Assembly: GCA_009760855.2 (NCBI GenBank)
Contig: WPIO01000149.1
Location: forward strand, 411,501 to 422,500
From: Cristatella mucedo
Lineage: Eukaryota > Bryozoa > Phylactolaemata > Cristatellidae
Length of the DNA: 11,000 bases
Direction of reading: 5' to 3'
The translations under genes were made by a program, and so were the position numbers. Positions 1 through 6,957 of this stretch are shown here, in pieces. Position 1 is the first letter of the stretch, and every line of letters starts with the position of its first letter. The notes below the pieces were generated by a model. It had not been told where the DNA came from. It made no database searches and saw only the letters and a program-made list of their open reading frames with translations.

Positions 1-78
1 TCGCGAGCTCGATTCTCGTCGCAAACATGAAGCGCCTGAATAGAGGTTAAGTTCCCTTAGGGCACTATACAAATGCAT
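1..78 (+). repeat. tRNA-derived SINE, 3' part, cut by window start
   Basis: The segment around 34-60 (GCGCCTG, then GTTAAGTTCCCTTA) matches, on the opposite strand, the element at 3775-3865 (GTGCCTG, then ATTAAGTTCCCTTA). The GAGCTCGA region aligns with that element's B-box-like GGCTCGAGCCC. It ends in CTATACAAAT, the same tail seen at the 3' ends of the elements at 3588-3740 and 8588-8740. Confidence 0.6.
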
Positions 79-123
79 TATATACACGTGTGTGTGTGCA
101 TGCGTGCGCGCATGTGTGTATAC
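79..123. repeat. 45-bp alternating purine-pyrimidine tract (Z-DNA prone)
   Basis: Every step from T79 to C123 alternates pyrimidine and purine: TA steps at both ends, then TG/CG/CA steps, with a CG-rich core near 101-112. The tract is also nearly palindromic, with TATACACGTG at one end and CATGTGTGTATA at the other. Such tracts are known to favour left-handed DNA. No function can be read from the sequence. Confidence 0.7.
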
Positions 124-1248
124 CGATCAACCGTCCTCTCGTTACAGCAGACTTAATGAATCTGGCACAACATGGGTCCAGTTGCTGTCATGTCTCGTGG
201 TTGGCTCGATGTGGCATTGGCTAGCTAGATTTCTGTGGTTGTAGAATCACTTCGAGTTCGAGAACGAGTGCCCAGCACACCTGCCAGAGAAATGGAGGAA
301 GGTGAGCAAGTTCACTCGTGCTCCTGCGCATTTGAGCTGTGACTTTGCTCGTGCTCGTGTGTGTGTGTTTTGTGTGTGAAATGCACTCCAGCTGCTCCGA
401 GTTCCATTGAGTGCTGTGCTCCTAGTGCTCTTTGCTTGGCCAAAGCAAGTCGTGAATCTGGCATGCTTCGGGGTTGCCTTTTGGTGGCACCCACCACGCA
501 CATCGACGCCACGATGATGGTCAAAGTATCGCTGCACGTGGAGAGCTAGGACGCCGAATGCATGGGTCCACACAGAGCTGCAGGATGCGCGCTGGTTAAA
601 TTAGGCGCCACATTCACGTGAGAATGCGAGAGCTCGCTGGGGAGGTAGTGGCCATCTCGGGCCATGTTGGCTTGCGGTTTTTTGATTCACTGGTAAAGGA
701 GGGTGCAGAGCTCTCGTGCAGATCAGAGGCGCCAGCACTTCCGGATCTGAAGGCGCCAGCGCTTTGTGGTTTGACTGACTGTGGAGCTCACTTGCCTAAT
801 TCTTACGAAACCACGTCTAATCTCGTGCTGCCGACTATGGCTCATCTTTTCCAGCCGTCCGGAGCTTCTACTTCCGTGCCACATACTAATTGAACTGCCC
901 TCCTGACTCAGCTCCTCACTTTCTCTTTGTTGTTGCTTGAGACGAAGTCTATTGGCTACCGAATGCGTACCGAAAGCCGCCTAGGCTGTGAGTGCTCTAT
1001 AGGAAGCTCTCCTTCTCAGCACCCACTTAGTCTTTGCGGAGTTACAGCCGGTGATAGATTGCACTGCATTTGCCGCATACTGCCCACGGACTTGAGGTTG
1101 TTTGGCATGTCGATGGAAAGGGGGCGCGGTTCTGCGGGCACCGGGACTCTCACTTGCCTTGCTTTCACGAAGAGTGTGGTGGCCGTGTGCCTTTGCCACT
1201 GTAGTCTTGCTCTCATAGTGACTTTGAAAAAAGTAAAACTAAGTAATT

Positions 1249-1301
1249 ATTGGGGGCTTAAACAGCGTCATTTCTATAGCCTTGGCGGCTTTAAGCCCAA
1301 T
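1249..1301. repeat. Inverted repeat, hairpin-forming
   Basis: The arm at 1249-1262 (ATTGGGGGCTTAAA) pairs with TTTAAGCCCAAT at 1290-1301, leaving about two bases unpaired. The loop is 27 bases. It lies inside the upstream intron with no coding content and could be the remnant of a small inverted-repeat element. Confidence 0.6.
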
Positions 1302-1344
1302 TGCTGCGAGCAAGGGAGCCGAGCCTGCTGAAAAGGAACCAAAC

Positions 1345-1359
1345 TTAAGGCGGCCTTAA
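1345..1359. repeat. Near-perfect palindrome TTAAGGC-G-GCCTTAA
   Basis: Seven-base arms flank a single central G. It lies 44 bases downstream of the 1249-1301 hairpin and shares the CTTAA core with it (GGCTTAAA there), so the two may derive from the same element. Confidence 0.6.
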
Positions 1360-1570
1360 ACTGCTCGGTTACTAACAATACTTTAGAACCGAGAGTGCTT
1401 TTAGAAAAAAATGTAGGCTGGGTTCAGAAACAAGCCTGTAACCGAGGGTTAATTGAACTTCTGCGGACGGTTTCCTTCCTGGGCAGTCTGCCTGCTGGTG
1501 CCTACAGCGTATCAAAGTCGGTCCTGAAACAAATACCGGACGATCTCATCGCCATCTGTCTGTCGCCTTC

Positions 1571-1579
1571 CTTTTCCTC

Positions 1580-1635
<56 letters not shown>

Positions 1636-1767
1636 TTTCTCTCTCTCCCTCTTTCTCTCTCTCCCTCTTTCTCTCTTTCTCCCTCTGTATTTCTCTCTCT
1701 CTCCCTCTCTCTCTTTCTCCCTCTGTATCTCTCTCTCTCTCCCTCTCTCTCTTTCTCTCTCTTTCTC
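1571..1767 (+). repeat. (CT)n microsatellite with 38-bp higher-order repeat
   Basis: Almost pure pyrimidine on the sense strand. A clean CT run at about 1583-1631 is followed by CCCTCTTTCTCTCTCT units of 16 bp. The block containing CCCTCTGTAT then occurs at 1681 and again at 1719, a 38-bp period. The tract lies about 150 bases upstream of the exon 1 acceptor. The Ser-Leu and Arg-Glu open frames across it are not genes. Confidence 0.95.
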
Positions 1768-1917
1768 ATCTCACTTTATCTTCTCTACCTGCCTGCCCAT
1801 CCATCCATCTCTCTATTTCCCTTTCTCTCCTTTGTCGAGCACACCTCGGGCTCTGCTCGAGCAGTGCCTGCCTCGACTGCCCACGATGATTTAGATGATC
1901 AGCTCTTGCCTTTGCAG

Positions 1918-2124
1918 GTGATTTACGACGGCAAGCTGACCGAGCTGATAGTACTCATGTACAGCCCGGCAGCATGTGACAGCCACGTCTGCCTGGAGTC
2001 GTCGCCTCGTGGCAATGCCGTCATATTCGTGCACTCGCCTGCGCATGCAGTCATGACCAACGGTGTCAAGGCCGTCGTCACGCAATCCGTGTCTGGTGCC
2101 CTGCACTCGCTCGGTGGCCTTCAC
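1918..2124 (+). CDS. NBEA: Neurobeachin-family exon 1 of window (end of lectin-like fold)
   Basis: Residues 1-69 of the partial protein. It begins VIYDGKL after acceptor TTTGCAG, matching VLYDGKL of vertebrate NBEA, and contains CLESSPRGNAVIFVHSP, almost the vertebrate CLESSPKENASIFVHSP. It ends HSLGGLH (vertebrate HSIGGIQ) at donor GTAAGC. Both ends are phase 0, so the exon is a whole number of codons (69). This stretch closes the ConA/laminin-G-like module and leads into the DUF4704 alpha-solenoid. The open frame continues upstream to about 1864, but homology stops sharply at the acceptor and a pyrimidine-rich tract precedes it. The exon that should come before it, which in vertebrates ends near HHKQ, is not recognisable in the window. 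Confidence 0.92.
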
Positions 2125-2556
2125 GTAAGCTCCCCTCCGCCTGGATGGTCGTCCTCGGTCTGGCTGCGCTGGCCAGTGCTGGCTCGTCGAGCGTGTGCGC
2201 GGCTGGTGCAATCTGCGCAGGCCGCTCAGGGGCGATTGCTCAGCAATGTGTACTGGCTTTATGATTCCACCTGTTGTTGCAACTAACTTTTTCTGACTAT
2301 CGTTTCAACCTACTGTTACCTGTGTCACATTGTATGTGGGCTGTCAATTCGCGAATGCATCCTTCACATCATGAGAATAATCATGTTTGTATTTTGTGTA
2401 GCGGTTCATATTTGTACTGCATTTGTCTGTCCAGCGTAGGCTGTGGCCGTGCACGCACGTGCCCTACTCTTTTAGTGCCTACTTCCGAATTGTTATTGCC
2501 TTGATCTCGACGACCTTTAGTTCATCTTCACGTTCTTTCTTGATTTTGCATTGTAG
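2125..2556 (+). other. Intron 1 (432 bp)
   Basis: GT-AG intron (GTAAGC...TTGTAG), phase 0. No repeat or RNA gene is visible. The AT-rich second half has a pyrimidine-rich stretch before the acceptor. Confidence 0.85.
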
Positions 2557-2672
2557 ATGGTGTACCCTTTCTTCGGTCAGCTTAGCTGCAGCGAGACAAG
2601 CGGCACCTTACTACACAATGGAACCGAGGCCCAGAGAGAGCCGGTCTCCGGCGGATGCTCCGCGTCTATCTG
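2557..2672 (+). CDS. NBEA: Neurobeachin-family exon 2 of window (solenoid start, with insertion)
   Basis: Residues 70-107 plus two bases of codon 108. It starts after TTGTAG with MVYPFFGQL, the counterpart of vertebrate VLFPLFAQL. The middle part (about residues 80-102) is polar, with Ser, Glu and Gly, and has no clear counterpart; vertebrate NBEA has a segment roughly 14 residues shorter here. The donor is GTAGGG at 2673. It leaves TG, which joins the first T of exon 3 to make TGT (Cys), matching the conserved Cys of vertebrate TTVCATLL. The donor overlaps an in-frame TAG, so missing this splice would stop translation at once. The joined codon is the strongest support for this boundary. Confidence 0.86.
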
Positions 2673-2832
2673 GTAGGGAGCAAGCTGCCCCCTCAGAGTT
2701 ACCTCCCCCTGCCTAGCCTTGTCTTGCCCGCCTCGTCCACCCACTGTCTACCCACCGGCAGATGCTTACCTGCACCCTGACCAGCGTTCCTGCCCGACTG
2801 GCTTTGGTCATTGTGCCTTCGCACGGGCTAAA

Positions 2833-2857
2833 TACACACACGCGCACACTCAACGCA

Positions 2858-2912
<55 letters not shown>
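2833..2912 (+). repeat. (CA)n/(TA)n microsatellite, alternating purine-pyrimidine
   Basis: CA repeats with scattered CG steps run into (AT)n. From 2853 to 2912 the alternation is unbroken for 60 bases, so the tract is Z-DNA prone. It abuts the 3' end of the minus-strand SINE at 2926-3050, consistent with a microsatellite grown from a SINE tail. Confidence 0.95.
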
Positions 2913-2925
2913 CACTATGACATGC

Positions 2926-3050
2926 AACAGGCAATAAAGCCCTCTGCAGAACTCGAACCCGCGACCTGGGTCGTGATGTGCAAGCTGCTATGTGCGTTAT
3001 ATGTCCCTTTACTCCTAGGCTGAGACCCAGGGGCACCAGTGGGTAAATAC
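2926..3050 (-). repeat. tRNA-derived SINE, minus orientation
   Basis: Read on the minus strand, it has an A-box-like TCAGCCTAGGAG, then CACGACCCAGGTCGCGGG and a B-box-like GGGTTCGAGTTC, followed by CTTTATTGCC. The block from GACCCAGGTC through the B box to CTTTATTG is shared with the plus-strand element at 9925-10055. The tail after CTTTATTGCC is truncated and replaced by the AT/CA microsatellite. Confidence 0.72.
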
Positions 3051-3392
3051 ATGCTGCTTGCTAATCTGCATGCATTTACCATCACAATTAGGAGCCAGGC
3101 AAGTGACGCATACTTTTGTATCTCTCATCAGCCTCCTGGATGCGAGACAGCCTTAGCTTGGCTTGTTCAAGTGTTGCCAGCCCAATTAGTTTAACTGCTG
3201 GAAATTCCCCCCCCCCTGCTTCTGCTGGTTCAGCAGCAGCAGCATGAACGTATGCGACCGATGCTAGTGCATTCGGTAGAGCGTGTTCGCCCTCTGTCTG
3301 CCCTGGCACTGTGATGCCACGTTATTTTTGTGAGCACGTGGTTGGCGATCGTGAGCGAACCATGATTCGGAATATCGATCGTGTCATTGTAG

Positions 3393-3501
3393 TGCACTGC
3401 TCATGTCCTTCCTTTGCGACATGGTGGAATCGTCCATTGCTGTCTTGCAGCAGTTTGCACGCACACGAGGCTTCCAGACAATCAGCCACTGCTTGGAAAA
3501 G
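3393..3501 (+). CDS. NBEA: Neurobeachin-family exon 3 of window (alpha-solenoid)
   Basis: Residues 108-144; 109 bases entering in phase 2 and leaving in phase 0. After acceptor ATTGTAG it reads C(split)-ALLMSFLCDMVESS, then GFQTISHCLEK. These correspond to vertebrate CATLLAFLVELLKSS and GFLVIGYLLEK. The helix pattern of hydrophobic residues fits an armadillo-like repeat. The donor is GTGTGC directly after the Lys codon. The frame stays open beyond the donor to 3720, but the residues there resemble no family member and homology resumes exactly at the next exon. Confidence 0.88.
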
Positions 3502-3587
3502 GTGTGCCATCGTGTGCTTTATTGCTTTCGTTGTAGTTGCATTTTCATCCTAGAGGCTTTACATTGCTGTAGAATGTGCAAATTCCT

Positions 3588-3740
3588 TTATTTGTATAGC
3601 AGCATAAGAGCCGGAAGGCTCTTGGCACCCCTTGCAGTAAGCAATGAATTATTGCCCTATGCAGGACTCGACCGCACAACCCGGGGTCGTGAAGTGGAAG
3701 CAAGCGTACCGCTGGGCTAAGATGCTAGTCGACCTTTGAC
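3588..3740 (-). repeat. tRNA-derived SINE, minus orientation, nearly full length
   Basis: On the minus strand a tRNA-like head shows the A box TTAGCCCAGCGGTACGC, then CACGACCCCGGG and the B-box-like CGGTCGAGTCC. Next comes the body GGCAATAATTCATTGC, and then the tail with GGCTCTTATGCTGCTATACAAAT. The head and tail order matches the element at 8588-8740. The A and B boxes are the internal RNA polymerase III promoter of such elements. The cloverleaf is too degenerate for a working tRNA. Confidence 0.75.
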
Positions 3741-3774
3741 TAGACTATTGTAGCATGTTTTTGATTAAAAATAT

Positions 3775-3893
3775 AAGGGAACTTAATCTCTCATCAGGCA
3801 CTTTGCATATGCCGTAGGGCTCGAGCCAACGACCTTCGGTTGTCAAAGGCCAGCATCTTGACCTCGGTTGTCAAAGGCGAGCACGTTGACCCA
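3775..3893 (-). repeat. tRNA-derived SINE, minus orientation, with duplicated head segment
   Basis: The minus strand reads CCTTTGACAACCGAAGG (anticodon-arm-like), then GGCTCGAGCCC (B-box-like), then GTGCCTGATGAGAGATTAAG towards the 3' end. A 28-30 bp segment of the head (GGTTGTCAAAGGC on the + strand) occurs at 3838-3863 and again at 3867-3893, a direct duplication. The element at 1-78 is a second copy of the same body. Confidence 0.7.
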
Positions 3894-4659
3894 TGGGCCG
3901 AACCGATTGATGCCAGTGGGTTTGATTTCCAAAAAAATGACAGATGTGCTGTTTGTGATGGTGATATCGGCATGGCTGTGCTTATGGAGAGTTTGGGGCA
4001 GAAGTCGGTAGTCGGTGAGCGGATGCAATAGACCCACTCATAATGTGACTGACTTGGCCACAGGTGTAAGACTGACGATATTGGAAGGAGGCAGACTGCC
4101 GATGCACAAGCGTCAGATTTGAACATGGCAGGAAGCTCCACCCATGAGGAGGCTCAGTTTGTTGGTGATATGGATGCTGCCGCAGTTATCTCCACACGTA
4201 GGAGTGCACTCGGTCGTGTGTCTGTCTGCCTGCTGCGTTTGGCTGAATCTGGAAGATTCCTGTGGAGGACTGGCTCAGCTGCTCGCTTCTTGCGATTCTT
4301 GCGATCCTGGAGTTGGACCTGCAAGTTTTCTATTTGCGGCAGCGTTTTACTTGACACGTTGAGATGCACTCCTGCTTGATCAGTATTCAAATGGCCATTA
4401 GATTGACAAAGGCAAACATCCCAAGTCAGCTGCGTATGGAGCTTTCGAAAGTCATTTTGAAGTATGGTGACTGACTAGCTTTACTAGTAGGTAGAGCTGG
4501 GTGGGGGGGGGCTTCGAACGAGCTTATTTGGATAACAGTTGCCCAAGTGGAATCAAGTGCCAACGCTAGCTGCTCGTCTAGAACAGACTGCTCTGATTCT
4601 GCCAGCCCATCTCGAGCCTTAACCGATGACCGCTGTTGCTGCCGCTGTGGCATTGACTG

Positions 4660-4800
4660 CAAATAAAAATAAAATAATAAAACATAACAATAATAAGGGT
4701 AAAGCCACTCTACAGACAACGGGTAATAATAATGATAAGACGTTTGATATAGCGCCCTTTGAGAGCTCAAACCTCTTTCTAGGCTCTTTGCGTTTGCTGC
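4660..4800 (+). repeat. AAT-rich simple tract followed by SINE-like tail sequence
   Basis: Interrupted AATAAT repeats at 4660-4735 lead into GATATAGCGCCCTTTGAGAG and a CTCTTTGCG block. AT-rich repeats next to a 'tatagcgcc...ttt' motif are common in invertebrate SINE tails. This resemblance is from memory and needs a library search. Confidence 0.4.
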
Positions 4801-4804
4801 AAAG

Positions 4805-4936
4805 GAGCACGATCGAATGGTTAATGGTAGAATGCTCACTAAACGACAAGAATAACCTGGTTAGGGGCTGACATGCACAGGGTCAGCATGCAAGTATGGT
4901 TAGTGGCAGCATGCACAGTGTCAGCACGCTTAAGCA
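4805..4936 (+). repeat. tRNA-Gly-like A-box element and 39-bp tandem repeat
   Basis: TGGTTAATGGTAGAATGCTC at 4818-4837 resembles the D-arm/A-box part of tRNA-Gly (TGGTTCAGTGGTAGAATTCTC). It is followed by two 39-bp units at 4859-4897 and 4898-4936. Both begin GGTTAG and carry GCATGCA and TCAGCA/TCAGCAC motifs. The first block (4819-4858) also starts GGTTA and may be an older third unit. No complete cloverleaf with a B box is seen, so this is not called a tRNA gene. Confidence 0.55.
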
Positions 4937-5167
4937 CATAAAAGACGAATCACAGGGACCCACTACATGCTATCATAAATAGACGCATTTCTATTAGTTT
5001 CTTTTTAAATGTGGTCAAGTCAGGAGATGTCGTGACGACTGTTGCAGCATGTGTCGCTATTACCAATGCCTTATTGGCTTCAGAATGCCCTAGAATTATC
5101 CTTTTTGCTCTGCCTGCTAACCGATGCATTCTTTTTTTGATACATATCTTTGTTATTCTAATTTTAG

Positions 5168-5320
5168 GCATCAGCGTGTCATCTAAACCAGCAAGTCCTT
5201 GCCTGCTTCGTTCGGCTAGTCAACTACATATCATCGGTGCCCAATGGCGGCTTCTTGTTCAAGCAAATGCACGATCACGTGATCTTCAACCACTTCCTCT
5301 GGTCACGCGCTCCATTTGCC
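5168..5320 (+). CDS. NBEA: Neurobeachin-family exon 4 of window (alpha-solenoid)
   Basis: Residues 145-195; 153 bases, phase 0 at both ends, acceptor ATTTTAG and a consensus donor GTAAGT. The first part (Ala-Ser-Ala-Cys-His-Leu) aligns with vertebrate SSRVHITRAVLEQFLSF. The second part reads FLFKQMHDHVIFNHFLWSRA, very close to vertebrate LLKQLCDHILFNPAIWIHTP. This is the most clearly recognisable block of the gene in this window, because the KQ-x-x-DH-[VI]-[IL]-FN motif is well conserved. The longer overlapping open frame at 5011-5373 is in another frame and is not coding. Confidence 0.92.
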
Positions 5321-5652
5321 GTAAGTTGTTATGGTGCCTGTTTATCTGGGGTGTGGTTGAGATTTTTTACTAACTCCGAATGCCAACTCTTTTCTTGCCC
5401 TGTGATTCGAGTTAGGCTTTTATAAGTTAGGCTTTTATAAATGGCATATCTGCTGACTTATAGGCTGTTAGCCTAGCTTCGACCAGTACCTCTTTCCGGT
5501 TAGATCTTCCCTCAGCCATGTTCGCTGCTTGTCTGGCACTCTTTTGTGGCCTGCACGCGAGTGTGCACTGCAGTGGCTCTTGCGCTCTGCTGCCTGAAGC
5601 GGTTGCTTAGCGATTCCGACTCGTGATGGCGATCGTGCTACCGTGCGACCAG
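5321..5652 (+). other. Intron 4 (332 bp)
   Basis: GTAAGT...ACCAG, phase 0. It contains a perfect tandem duplication of GTTAGGCTTTTATAA (5411-5440) and a TAGGCT-GTT-AGCCTA hairpin (5461-5475). There is no other content. The acceptor lacks a long pyrimidine tract. Confidence 0.85.
5411..5475. repeat. 15-bp tandem duplication plus small hairpin
   Basis: GTTAGGCTTTTATAA is present twice, at 5411-5425 and 5426-5440, with no mismatch. A six-base-pair hairpin (TAGGCT/AGCCTA) follows at 5461-5475. It lies inside intron 4. Confidence 0.85.
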
Positions 5653-5848
5653 GTGCAGCTGGCGCTGTACGAGTACACCGCCACGGACTACCTGTCGGTG
5701 GACGCAGCACGCCAACTGTTCTCCAGCACCAACAACCGGGCACGTGCCTCGGTGCTCGTGCTGCACGCGCTGAAGAGCGTGCTCTCGCTCGCCGCTGCCA
5801 AGAGGCACGACTCGGGAGGAAAGCTAGCCGCCGAGTCCCCGAGGAGTG
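5653..5848 (+). CDS. NBEA: Neurobeachin-family exon 5 of window (alpha-solenoid plus linker)
   Basis: Residues 196-260 plus one base. It begins VQLALYEYTATDYL after acceptor GACCAG, matching vertebrate VQLSLYTYLSAEFIG. It continues through a region aligning with TIRRVGTVLQLMHTLKYYYWV, here SVLVLHALKSVLSLA. The last 20 or so residues are Lys/Arg/Ser/Gly-rich and align loosely with the flexible vertebrate linker before the next helix. Third codon positions are almost all G or C, unlike exons 3 and 9. The donor GTAAGC at 5849 leaves a single G that joins AG of exon 6 as a Glu codon. The alternative reading without splicing runs into frames with no family similarity. Confidence 0.9.
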
Positions 5849-6227
5849 GTAAGCCGTCTTCACTGCAGCCGCCGGTCACAGCCGCGCACCTGCGTCCGCC
5901 TGCTGCACCGAGCGCGCTCGCCTGCCCCCGGCTGCCCGGGAGGCTGGGGTAAAGAGGCAGCAACAGAGGAGGGTTTGGTGCCGAGCTGCCGCTGCGCCTC
6001 GAGCCACCTTGGAGCAGGAGCCGTGCGCCGTGACAGCCTGATCTGGCCGAGCGCAGGGGTGCGCCCGCCTTGGTGGCCAAAGCCGGCCTTGCCGGTACTC
6101 GACGGCTTGCGGTCCAGTGCTCTGCACGCACAGCACGACTGGGCGTGCAACGGCTGTGGCGCCGAGGGGGAGGGGCGAGCCCAGCGAGCCGAGCCGAGCC
6201 GAGTGCGCCGATGGCTTCGTGTTGCAG
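5849..6227 (+). other. Intron 5 (379 bp), GC-rich
   Basis: GTAAGC...GTTGCAG, phase 1. It is strongly GC-rich and CpG-rich, so long open frames on both strands arise by chance. It contains (GAGCC)3 at 6186-6203, just before the acceptor. No repeat family or RNA gene is recognised. Confidence 0.82.
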
Positions 6228-6379
6228 AGACCCGAGCACATTCGCCGACTGCGCAGGAGGTGGTGCGTCTGCGTGGCTGCCTGCTTCTCTTCATCGATCG
6301 TGTGATAGCGCGGCGAGGCATCGGCATGCTCCAAGTCGAAATGGAAGCCGTCGTCAACTACCTGGCCGTGGTGCAGGAG
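6228..6379 (+). CDS. NBEA: Neurobeachin-family exon 6 of window (alpha-solenoid)
   Basis: Residues 261-311; enters in phase 1 and leaves in phase 0. It reads EVVRLRGCLLLFIDRVI, then VEMEAVVNYLAVVQE. These correspond to vertebrate KEIISLRAFMLLFLKQLIL and DELQSILNYLLTMHE. The acceptor is GTTGCAG at 6221-6227. A second CAG at 6254-6256 is rejected because it breaks the frame left by exon 5. The donor GTGCGT follows the Glu codon, exactly where vertebrate HE|DENIHDVL continues in exon 7. The following intron is in frame and stop-free, so exons 6 and 7 also lie in one uninterrupted open frame. Confidence 0.9.
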
Positions 6380-6733
6380 GTGCGTGGCGCACGTAGCGGC
6401 GAGCGTTGTGCTTCCTGCCAGGGCGGGAGTTGTGCTTCCGGCCCGTTGTCGTCTCGACGATTCGCCGTCGATTCTTGCTTTGCACATCGTGGTTGCCATC
6501 GACGCCCGGACGAGGAGGGCGGCGCGGGGCAGTGGCTCGATGATCGATCGGAGCGATCATCGATCGGAGCGATCATCGATCGGAGCGATCATCGATCGGA
6601 GCGATCATCGATCGGAGCGATCATCGATCGGAGCGATCATCGATCGGAGCGATCATCGATCGGAGCGATCATCGATCGGAGCGATCATCGATCGGAGCGA
6701 TCATCTGCCGGCGCGCGGCGCGGCTACTTGCAG
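6380..6733 (+). other. Intron 6 (354 bp), frame-preserving and stop-free
   Basis: GTGCGT...TTGCAG, phase 0. Its length is exactly 118 codons and it has no stop in the gene's frame, so exon 6, intron and exon 7 form one open frame ending at TGA 6959-6961. Spliced exons 6 and 7 join at the same point as in vertebrate NBEA, so it is called an intron. Retention would add 118 residues without breaking the protein. Confidence 0.82.
6543..6704. repeat. Minisatellite: ten copies of a 16-bp unit
   Basis: GGAGCGATCAT starts at 6550, 6566, 6582 and so on to 6694, always 16 bases apart, with unit CGATCGGAGCGATCAT and no mismatches seen. Each unit contains the hairpin GATCG-GAG-CGATC, a GATC site and, across unit junctions, ATCGAT. 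Sixteen is not a multiple of three, so the array reads as a 48-bp (16-residue) protein period and is open in several frames. Confidence 0.97.
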
Positions 6734-6957
6734 GAGGACGATCTGTTCGACGTGCTCTACATGTGCCTGTCGTTCGTCAAGGACCACTCGGCGACGGCCG
6801 TGCCAGCTTTCGACCGTGCTGGCGGCGTGCCGGTCGTGTTCAAGCTGCTTCGAGGCAGCAGCTCTGAGGTGGCGGAGGAGGAGCGGGCCTGCTCTGAGCC
6901 GATGCGTTTGTTGTCCTTGAAGCTTCTCGGCGCCTTCTTGGCCAGCAGCAGCCCCAA
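6734..6957 (+). CDS. NBEA: Neurobeachin-family exon 7 of window (alpha-solenoid, with acidic insertion)
   Basis: Residues 312-385 plus two bases. After acceptor CTTGCAG it reads EDDLFDVLYMCLSFVKDHSA, aligning with vertebrate DENIHDVLQLLVALMSEHPA. It goes on to VPAFDRAGGVPVVFKLLR, aligning with IPAFDQRNGIRVIYKLLA. Between KLL and LSLKLLGAFL lies an acidic insertion of about ten residues (VAEEERACSEP) that vertebrate NBEA lacks. The donor GTGAGC at 6958 leaves AA, completed by G of exon 8 as Lys, matching the HK-RK junction of vertebrates. Without this splice, translation would end at TGA 6959-6961. GC-rich codon use is shared with exons 5 and 6. Confidence 0.9.

Larger units (their letters stand above)
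1..1917 (+). other. Upstream intron (end of intron preceding exon 1)
   Basis: No stretch here matches the lectin-like residues that precede exon 1, so the region is read as the 3' part of an intron that starts before the window. Open frames at 618-893 and 927-1331 have no recognisable product and no conserved context. It holds a SINE tail at the window start, an alternating purine-pyrimidine tract, two inverted repeats near 1249-1359 and a long CT tract. Upstream exons could lie here if very short or highly divergent. Confidence 0.6.
2673..3392 (+). other. Intron 2 (720 bp)
   Basis: GTAGGG...TTGTAG, phase 2. It contains the CA/TA microsatellite and a minus-strand SINE described separately. 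A run of ten C and a (CAG)n-like GCAGCAGCAGCA stretch lie near 3207-3243. Nothing coding is seen in the rest. Confidence 0.85.
3502..5167 (+). other. Intron 3 (1666 bp), SINE cluster
   Basis: GTGTGC...ATTTTAG, phase 0. It holds two minus-strand tRNA-derived SINEs in tandem, an AT-rich simple tract (4660-4740) and a tRNA-Gly-like element with a 39-bp tandem repeat. The part 3900-4650 has weak open frames on both strands with no recognised product and may be a decayed transposon. Confidence 0.85.

Noticed and set aside
618-1331. Open frames at 618-893 and 927-1331 as upstream exons
   Set aside because: They show none of the lectin-fold residues expected before exon 1 and have no convincing splice sites.
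4154-4839. Minus-strand open frames that might be a transposon ORF
   Set aside because: A basic stretch (DRKNRKKRAAEP) looks suggestive, but no reverse transcriptase, transposase or zinc-knuckle motif is visible and the frames are broken.
6251-6256. Alternative acceptor GCGCAG for exon 6
   Set aside because: It would shift the frame after the single G left by exon 5, whereas the acceptor at 6227 keeps the frame and yields the conserved helix.
5688-6499. Long minus-strand open frames in the GC-rich block
   Set aside because: They are antisense shadows in GC-rich, stop-poor DNA, low in complexity and without recognisable domains.
6543-6704. Regularly spaced repeat suggesting a CRISPR array
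   Set aside because: Units are contiguous at 16 bp with no spacers, and the context is a eukaryotic intron. It is a minisatellite.
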